DNA from: Azoarcus sp031556475
Lineage (GTDB): Bacteria > Pseudomonadota > Gammaproteobacteria > Burkholderiales > Rhodocyclaceae
NCBI GenBank assembly: GCA_031556475.1
Contig: JAVBSY010000051.1
Coordinates: 1 to 18,347, forward strand
Length of the DNA: 18,347 bases
Direction of reading: 5' to 3'
Shown piece after piece: positions 13,238-18,347 of this stretch. Within the stretch, counting starts at the first letter, position 1; every line of letters begins with the position of its first letter. A model generated the notes under the pieces. The model worked only from the letters and a program-made list of their open reading frames with translations, made no database searches and had not been told where the DNA came from. The translations under genes were made by a program, and so were the position numbers.

Positions 13238-14593
13238 TCATGCCAATCTGTTTCCCAGATCGAGCCGCTGTGCCGGCGCGGCCGCTACGCAGGCGCTCAA
13301 GGGCAGCAGCGTGCGGCCGTCCCACTCGCCCATCAGGCGCAGGGCGTGGCCACCACCGAAGGCGAGCAGTAGCCAGGCCGCTTGTGTTTCGATACGCAAG
13401 GGATAGCGCCCGTGTGGTGTCTGTGCGGACCAACCGTCGTTTTCGGGCAGGATTTGCGCCGTATCGAGCCACAGCGGCACGCGCGGCAGCCAGGGGTTGG
13501 CGGCCAGCCAGTGCGAGGCGTGTTCGGCGGTAATGGCGGGTGCGTCGTGCCAGGCCGGTGCCGCCTCGCCCGCGCCCTGATTTTCGGCCAGCGCGCGCAA
13601 GGGGGCGCTACCCGGGTAAAAGCGCAGGTGTGCCGGATAGCGCATGCCGGCCAGCCACTGGCTGTCCCAGGCCGCGCAGCGAAAGGCAAAGTCCAGCAGC
13701 AGGGCGTAGCGCCCACTGGTTGCGCCGCGTAGCCACACGCGGCGTTCGCTCAGGCGCTCGTCGCGCGAGTCCAGCGCGACGCCGAGCACGTCCCACTGAT
13801 CGGTTTGTGCGTCGGCACTGGCGTCGCCGAGCAGTTCGTCCTTGTCCAGCGGCCAGCCCAGGGCGGCACGGATATCGGCCATGCGCGCGGCGGACAGGTT
13901 CGTGCGCCGCCGCACACCCTCGCACAGCAGTTGCAGCAGGCCGAGCCGTTCGGCGGCCTCTTCGCTGCCGGCCGAACCGTGTGCCAAAGCCGCCAGCGCG
14001 GCCAACAACGGTTGTTCCAGGCCCGGTGCCTGCGCATCGACCATGCGTGCGGCCATGCCGTGGCCCGCTTCCCGCTGTTCGTGGCCGAACTGTGCCAGAC
14101 CGTGGCGGAATTGATCGGCGATCCAGCGCGACAAATCCGCAGTCCCGGCTTCGATGCGTTTCCACCGCGCCGCCTCGCGCTTGGCTGCGGCGGCGGCCGC
14201 GGCGGCAGGGTCCTGCGCCTGTCGTTCGGTCGCTGCCTGTTCCTTTTTGGCGGCCTTCTGCTGGCGGGCAGTCAGCCATTCCGCCACCCACGCCGGCTGT
14301 TCCGACGGCTGCGCGAAACGTGGGCTGGGCTGCGCGTACAGCAGCAGCAGGGCCAGGCCATGCTTGCAAGGAAATTTGCGGCTGGGGCAGGAACAGCGCG
14401 AACTCAGCGTGGCCAGTTCCACCTGCGTTTGATACGGTTTGGCGCCGCTGCCCTTGCATTCGCCCCAGGCCGCCGCGTCATCCGCGCCCAGGCTTTCCCA
14501 TTTGCCCTCCGCCGCCAGACTGGCCGCCGCCTTGGCCGACGATGCATCCGGCGCCAGGGCCAGCACTTGTTCCTTACTGAGAGGAGACGTCAT
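13238..14593 (-). CDS. SWIM zinc-finger family protein (YehQ-like)
   Basis: This 451-residue protein has the SWIM zinc-binding signature C67-x-C69-x6-C76-x-H78 (CSCPSRKFPCKH), followed by the usual GLALLLLYA helix. An Ala/Lys/Glu/Gln-rich helical stretch at about 105-150, including an eight-alanine run, is probably a linker or coiled coil. The C-terminal two thirds carries W-rich strand/helix segments (WPLDKDEL, VWLRGATSGRYALLLDF, GGGHALRLMGEWDGRTLLPL). SWIM domains bind nucleic acid or protein in other families; the ligand here is unknown. It is the first gene of the minus-strand cluster, so the cluster promoter should lie in 14594-14770; I see no convincing promoter there, only a weak TATTCT-like box. 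E. coli YehQ is also a SWIM protein, but I am less sure of that orthology. Confidence 0.85.
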   Translation of the reverse strand: MTSPLSKEQVLALAPDASSAKAAASLAAEGKWESLGADDAAAWGECKGSGAKPYQTQVELATLSSRCSCPSRKFPCKHGLALLLLYAQPSPRFAQPSEQPAWVAEWLTARQQKAAKKEQAATERQAQDPAAAAAAAAKREAARWKRIEAGTADLSRWIADQFRHGLAQFGHEQREAGHGMAARMVDAQAPGLEQPLLAALAALAHGSAGSEEAAERLGLLQLLCEGVRRRTNLSAARMADIRAALGWPLDKDELLGDASADAQTDQWDVLGVALDSRDERLSERRVWLRGATSGRYALLLDFAFRCAAWDSQWLAGMRYPAHLRFYPGSAPLRALAENQGAGEAAPAWHDAPAITAEHASHWLAANPWLPRVPLWLDTAQILPENDGWSAQTPHGRYPLRIETQAAWLLLAFGGGHALRLMGEWDGRTLLPLSACVAAAPAQRLDLGNRLA

Positions 14594-14760
14594 GGTGGGG
14601 AAACAGAATTGTCATGGGCAGGTCGGATAAGCGGGGAAGAATAGCGGAATCGGGGTTGCGCACCTAGTATTGCGACAGTCGGGGGTGGCAGCCAGGGCGC
14701 TTTTGCCGCGATCTGGCGCATGCGGTGATTTTCGCGGGCGGAGGAAAGGCTGAAAAAGGA

Positions 14761-14825
14761 CTGAAAAAAGAATGGCCCGGCGCCGTGAGGCGGCCGGGCC
14801 ATTGCAGGAACGCCGTGTGGCGTTC
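14761..14825 (-). terminator. Intrinsic terminator of the HU gene
   Basis: On the minus strand downstream of the HU stop, a 7-bp hairpin (GAACGCC/GGCGTTC, 14808-14825) is followed by a strong GC hairpin (GGCCCGGC/GCCGGGCC, 14800-14774, 11-nt loop) and then ATTCTTTTTTC. The GC stem plus T-run is a classic Rho-independent terminator, and separates HU from the SWIM-led cluster. Confidence 0.8.
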
Positions 14826-14829
14826 GGTA

Positions 14830-15108
14830 TTACTTGCCGTTGACGCTGGCTTTCAGCGTTGCACCGGCGCTGAATTTCGGCACGCTGGAAGCGGCGATCT
14901 TGATCGTCGCGCCGGTTTGCGGGTTGCGGCCGGTACGGGCGGCGCGCTTGGAAACCTCGAACGAACCAAAGCCGGTAAAGGCGACTTTTTCGCCCTTCGC
15001 GAGTTGTTCGGAAACGATATCGAGCACGGCGGACAGGGCACGATCGGCTTGTGCGCGGGATACGTCCAGACGGTCGGCCAGGGCTTCGACGAATTCACCT
15101 TTGTTCAT
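14830..15108 (-). CDS. hupB: HU family nucleoid DNA-binding protein (HU-beta type)
   Basis: This 92-residue histone-like protein bends and compacts DNA as a dimer. It has the full family pattern: MNKGEFVEALADRL at the start, LDIVSEQLAKGEKVAFTGFG in the dimer core, and the DNA-binding arm RAARTGRNPQTGATIKI with the intercalating-proline context (RNPQTG), ending KFSAGATLKASVNGK. I chose the ATG at 15108 over an in-frame TTG at 15120 because GAGGA lies 6 nt upstream of the ATG and MNKxE is the usual family start. It is a separate transcription unit with its own promoter (15173-15202) and terminator (14761-14825). Confidence 0.96.
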   Translation of the reverse strand: MNKGEFVEALADRLDVSRAQADRALSAVLDIVSEQLAKGEKVAFTGFGSFEVSKRAARTGRNPQTGATIKIAASSVPKFSAGATLKASVNGK

Positions 15109-15172
15109 GCTGTTCCTCAATGGGTGAGTGGAGTAGTGGGTGGAGCGGTAAGGGTCGTGGTGTGGAATCCTG

Positions 15173-15202
15173 ATTCTACGCGGCGGATTCGAGCACTGTC
15201 AT
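15173..15202 (-). promoter_or_regulatory. Sigma-70-type promoter of the HU gene
   Basis: On the minus strand ATGACA (-35, 15202-15197) is separated by 18 nt from TAGAAT (-10, 15178-15173); each matches the consensus at five of six positions. Transcription would start near 15165, leaving a leader of about 57 nt. The region further upstream (15205-15270) is AT-rich, which could help as an UP-type element or hold a second promoter. Confidence 0.6.
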
Positions 15203-15307
15203 GGTTTTCAAGGCAGTTAGTAATATCCCGCGTGGCAGTTTGCATAGAATATACACTCTGTGAGTAGGGGTATTGTGGTCATCATGGCGCGCATTATGCC
15301 GTAGCAA

Positions 15308-16069
15308 TCAGGTTGCCAGCATTTCCTGGTGTTTGCCCCCCAGGCCCAGATAGGCTTCGATGACCCGCGGATCGTCGCGCAGCCGCGCTGCCGGGCCTTC
15401 CATGGCGATCTGCCCGGTTTCCAGCACGTATGCGTAATCCGCCACCAGCAGCGCGGCGCGTGCGTTCTGTTCCACCAGCAGAATGGATACGCCCCGCTTG
15501 CGCAGTTCCGCGATGATGCGGAAGATTTCCCGCACGATCAGCGGTGCCAGGCCCAGGCTCGGTTCGTCCAGCATCAGGAGCTTCGGCTTCGCCATCAGCG
15601 CGCGGCCGACAGCGAGCATCTGGCGCTCGCCGCCGGACAAGGTTCCCGCCTGCTGGGCGCGCCGTTCCTTCAGGCGCGGAAACAGTGCATAGACTTCCTC
15701 CATGGTCTGCGCATGGTCGCGCAGGCCTTGCCGGTAGCGTTGGAACGCGCCCAGGACGAGGTTGTCTTCCACCGTCATTTCGCCGAACAGTTCGCGTTTT
15801 TCCGGCACCAGATTCATGCCGCGCGCCACCATGCGCTCGACTTCGGGGACGTGTTCGATGCGGCCATCGAAGCCCACTTTGCCGCGCGAGCCGAGCACGC
15901 CCATGATGGCGGAGAGCATCGTCGTCTTGCCCGCGCCGTTGGGGCCGATCACGGTGACGATCTGGCCTTCGCCGACGACGAGGTTGGCGTTGGTCAGCGC
16001 CTCGACCTTGCCGTAGGACACGCACAGGTCCTGGACTTCGAGCACCTTGTTCTTTGCGTCGTTCTTCAT
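15308..16069 (-). CDS. livF: Branched-chain amino-acid type ABC transporter ATP-binding protein LivF
   Basis: This 253-residue ATPase is of the LivF type. Walker A is GPNGAGKT at residues 42-49, the signature is LSGGE at 144-148, and Walker B is LLMLDEP with E169. The switch position carries Q201 (LLVEQNA), the usual LivF substitution for histidine. The PEKRELFGEMTVEDNL segment and the C-terminal VIEAYLG are family marks. The start at 16069 overlaps the stop of the livM-livG gene (ATGA), so the two are translationally coupled; an upstream in-frame open stretch lies within that gene and is not part of the protein. It is the last liv gene. No good terminator is visible between it and HU. The substrate may be branched-chain amino acids or another amide or amino acid, as HAAT-family specificity is set by a binding protein not in the window. 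Confidence 0.94.
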   Translation of the reverse strand: MKNDAKNKVLEVQDLCVSYGKVEALTNANLVVGEGQIVTVIGPNGAGKTTMLSAIMGVLGSRGKVGFDGRIEHVPEVERMVARGMNLVPEKRELFGEMTVEDNLVLGAFQRYRQGLRDHAQTMEEVYALFPRLKERRAQQAGTLSGGERQMLAVGRALMAKPKLLMLDEPSLGLAPLIVREIFRIIAELRKRGVSILLVEQNARAALLVADYAYVLETGQIAMEGPAARLRDDPRVIEAYLGLGGKHQEMLAT

Positions 16070-17934
16070 CCTTCCACCCCGCCCAGGTAAGCTTCGAGCA
16101 CCGCCCGGTCCTGCTGCACTTCTTCGGGCAGGCCTTCGGCGATCTTTTCGCCGAATTCCATGACCACCACCCGGTCGACCAGGCCCATGACGAAGTCCAT
16201 GTCGTGTTCGACCAGCAGGATCGCCATGCCTTCGGCCCGCAGCTTCTTGAGCAGGTCGCCCAGCGCCTGCTTTTCCTTGAAGCGCAGGCCGGCGGCCGGT
16301 TCGTCGAGCAGCAGCAGGCAGGGGTCGGAACACAGCGCGCGCGCGATTTCGAGGATGCGCTGCTGGCCCAGCGCGAGGCTGCCGGCTTCGTCGAACATGT
16401 GTTCGGCCAGGCCCACGCGCTCGATCTGACGCGCCGCCTCGGCCAGCAGGCGCGATTCTTCCTGCCGATCCATCCGCCATGCCGATGACAGCACGCCCTT
16501 GTTGCCGCGCAGATGGCCGCCGATGGCGACGTTTTCCAGCACGCTCATGGTCGGCAGCAGCTTCACATGCTGAAAGGTGCGGCTCATGCCCATGCGCGCG
16601 ATTTCGCGTGAATCGTGCCCGGCCACGGGCTTGCCGAGGAACAGCACCTCGCCCGAAGTCGGCGTGTCGACGCCCGAAATCTGGTTGAACATGGTGCTCT
16701 TGCCCGCGCCGTTGGGGCCGATCAGGGCGAGAATCTCACCCGCGCGCACGGTCAGGCTCATGTTGTTGTTGGCGACCAGGCCGCCGAATTTGCGCGTGAC
16801 GTTCTTCGCTTCGAGTACCGGTTCGCCCGCCGCCGGCAGCGCGCGCCGGGGGAGTTCGCGCGCGGCGGGGTCGATGGTCTTCACTGCCTGCCGTACCGGC
16901 ACCAGCCGGGTCAGCACGGGCCACAGGCCATTGCGGGCGCGCTGGAGGACGAGCACCAGCATGAGGCCGAACACTATGGCCTCGAAGTTGCCGCTCTGGC
17001 CGAGTATGCGCGGCAGTACGTCCTGCAGCCCTTGCTTGAGCACGGTGATGACGCCGGCGCCGACCAGCGCGCCCCACACATGCCCGGCACCGCCGACGAC
17101 CGCCATGAAGAGGTACTCGATGCCGATGTGCAGGCCGAAGGGCGTGGGGTTCACGAAGCGCTGCATGTGCGCGTAGAGCCAGCCCGACGCACAGGCGTGC
17201 AGCGCGGCGATGACGAAGATGATCATGCGCGAGCGCGAGGTATCCACGCCCATCGCTTCGGCCATCACCATGCCGCCCTTCAGCGCGCGGATGGCGCGGC
17301 CTTCACGCGAATCGAGCAGGTTCTTCGTGGTGAAAACGGCGGACAGCAGGAAGATCCAGATGAGGTAGAAGATCTCCGGGCCGTCGTCGAGCACCCAGCC
17401 GAAAATCGAGATCGGCGGGATGCCGGTCAGTCCGGTATGGCCGCCCAGGGTGTCCATCGTGCCGAACAGGAAGTAGAAGCTGATGCCCCAGGCGATCGTC
17501 CCCAGCGGCAGATAGTGCCCGGACAGTTTCAGTGTCAGCGAGCCGAGCGTGATGGCCACCGCCGCGGTCAGCAGCAATCCCGCGACGAGCGCGAGCCAGG
17601 GCGAGCCGCCGAGCCAGGCAAGCCAGGGAGGCAGCGCGGTCGTGGTGGTCAGCACCGCCGTGGTATAGGCACCCAGGCCGACGAATGCGGCCTGGCCGAA
17701 GCTGGTCAGCCCGCCCACGCCGGTGAGCAGCACCAGGCCGAGCGCCACCAGGGCGTACAGGCCGATGTAGTTCAGCAGCGTGACGTAGAACGGCGGCATC
17801 ACCAGCGGCGCAACGGCCAGCAGCACGAGAAACACGGTCAGTATGCGGTGCGACGCGAACCCCGTCGGCGTGGCGGCCGGAATTGCGATGGCCGGGCGGA
17901 GCGGGATGACTTTGGCTTTTTGATTGGCGCTCAT
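16066..17934 (-). CDS. livM/livG: Fused LivM permease / LivG ATP-binding protein
   Basis: This is one 622-residue polypeptide. Residues 1-345 are a LivM-type inner-membrane permease with hydrophobic segments starting at about 31 and the family motifs LTSFGQAAFVGLGAYT (75-90), LTGIPPI and GREGRAIRAL-like (SREGRAIRAL, 209-218). A linker follows at 346-371, then a complete LivG ATPase: Walker A GPNGAGKST (406-414), SRTFQHVKLLPTMSVLENV (451-469), signature variant LALGQQR (520-526), Walker B LLLLDEP (540-546) and switch H577 (VEHDMDFV). There is no frameshift between the parts. The ATG at 17934 is chosen because it overlaps the livH stop and starts a short basic N-terminus. Fusion of these two subunits fixes their stoichiometry and is known in some betaproteobacteria. 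Confidence 0.94.
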   Translation of the reverse strand: MSANQKAKVIPLRPAIAIPAATPTGFASHRILTVFLVLLAVAPLVMPPFYVTLLNYIGLYALVALGLVLLTGVGGLTSFGQAAFVGLGAYTTAVLTTTTALPPWLAWLGGSPWLALVAGLLLTAAVAITLGSLTLKLSGHYLPLGTIAWGISFYFLFGTMDTLGGHTGLTGIPPISIFGWVLDDGPEIFYLIWIFLLSAVFTTKNLLDSREGRAIRALKGGMVMAEAMGVDTSRSRMIIFVIAALHACASGWLYAHMQRFVNPTPFGLHIGIEYLFMAVVGGAGHVWGALVGAGVITVLKQGLQDVLPRILGQSGNFEAIVFGLMLVLVLQRARNGLWPVLTRLVPVRQAVKTIDPAARELPRRALPAAGEPVLEAKNVTRKFGGLVANNNMSLTVRAGEILALIGPNGAGKSTMFNQISGVDTPTSGEVLFLGKPVAGHDSREIARMGMSRTFQHVKLLPTMSVLENVAIGGHLRGNKGVLSSAWRMDRQEESRLLAEAARQIERVGLAEHMFDEAGSLALGQQRILEIARALCSDPCLLLLDEPAAGLRFKEKQALGDLLKKLRAEGMAILLVEHDMDFVMGLVDRVVVMEFGEKIAEGLPEEVQQDRAVLEAYLGGVEG

Positions 17935-18347
17935 TCTTCTTCCTCCATATGGCGGCTGGTCAGCGAGCGCCACAGCAGCACCGGAATGATCAGGGTGAAT
18001 ACGATGACTTCCTTGTAGGCGCTGGCCCAGAAGGAGGAAAAGGCTTCCAGCAGGCCGACCAGCAGCGCGCCGGCGGCGGCCACTGGGTAGCTCGCCAGGC
18101 CGCCGATGATGGCGCCGACGAAACCCTTCAGCCCGATGAGGAAGCCGGTGTCGTAGTAGATGGTGGTGATCGGTGCGATCAGCACGCCCGACAGGGCGCC
18201 GATCAGCGCGGCGAGAAAGAAGGTGAGCTTGCCGGCCAGCGCGGGCGAAATGCCCATCAGCCGCGCGCCGACGCGGTTGATCGCGGTGGCGCGCAGTGCC
18301 TTGCCGTACAGGGTGCGCTCGAAGAACTGGTAAAGCGCGACGATGAG
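17931..18347 (-). CDS. livH: LivH-type ABC transporter permease, C-terminal part (cut by window edge)
   Basis: The last 138 residues of the partner permease are present; the frame is open to the right window edge. The segment GKALRATAINRVGARLMGIS is the conserved cytoplasmic loop of LivH that contacts the ATPase, followed by hydrophobic segments with PITTIYYDTGFLIGLKGFVG and AIIGGLASYPVAAAGALLVG, typical of LivH. It ends in an acidic tail, and its TGA overlaps the ATG of the livM-livG gene. The binding-protein gene and the operon promoter are presumably beyond the window. Confidence 0.92.
   Translation of the reverse strand, partial: LIVALYQFFERTLYGKALRATAINRVGARLMGISPALAGKLTFFLAALIGALSGVLIAPITTIYYDTGFLIGLKGFVGAIIGGLASYPVAAAGALLVGLLEAFSSFWASAYKEVIVFTLIIPVLLWRSLTSRHMEEEE

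Noticed and set aside
16615..18018. A 467-codon plus-strand ORF opposite the livM-livG gene
   Set aside because: It is a low-complexity Gln/Arg/His-rich translation antisense to a clear transporter gene; no motif of its own.
1..18347. CRISPR array, tRNA or rRNA genes, prophage
   Set aside because: No regularly spaced direct repeats, no cloverleaf-like or rRNA-like segment and no phage structural genes were noticed on either strand.

Overview
The window is GC-rich, densely coded DNA of betaproteobacterial character, probably Burkholderiales. This rests on strong G/C preference at third codon positions, a MucD-type periplasmic protease, a LivM-LivG fused transporter subunit and a HupB-like HU protein. 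The assignment is by gene style only; there is no rRNA in the window and I see no tRNA.

Layout from left to right. Positions 1-2297 (+) hold the end of a translationally coupled operon: the C-terminus of a NitT/TauT-type ABC permease, its ATPase, and the nitric-oxide-related membrane protein NnrS, joined by start/stop overlaps. Positions 2298-3342 are an accessory patch with less GC-rich DNA. It holds a short IS630-family transposase remnant and, on the minus strand, what looks like one complete 501-bp integron gene cassette. The cassette carries a DUF4279 gene whose stop codon lies inside the R'' box of an 80-bp attC-like site, and whose start lies 4 nt after the other boundary core site. 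No integrase is visible. The imperfect R' box suggests insertion at a secondary site, and removing the cassette in silico joins two flanking stretches into one reading frame. Positions 3355-4032 (+) encode a likely SMI1/KNR4 (SUKH) protein, and 4187-5662 (+) a DegP/MucD-type protease.

Positions 14593-5724 (-) form one long co-directional cluster: SWIM zinc-finger protein, DUF5691 protein, MoxR-type AAA+ ATPase, a secreted protein I do not recognise, DUF5682 protein and VWA protein. Apart from the secreted protein, this matches the poorly understood MoxR/VWA system of which E. coli yehL-yehM-yehP(-yehQ) is a version. The AAA+ ATPase and the VWA protein would form the core remodelling pair, with the DUF5682, HEAT-like and SWIM proteins as adaptors or effectors. 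The secreted protein is the odd one out: it is exported, its DNA is less GC-rich, and it sits between yehL and yehM. This cluster is the best candidate in the window for an under-described biological system.

Positions 15108-14830 (-) encode HU with its own promoter and terminator. From 16069-15308 (-) leftwards to the right window edge lies a branched-chain amino-acid type ABC transporter (livF, fused livM-livG, and partial livH), again coupled by ATGA overlaps.
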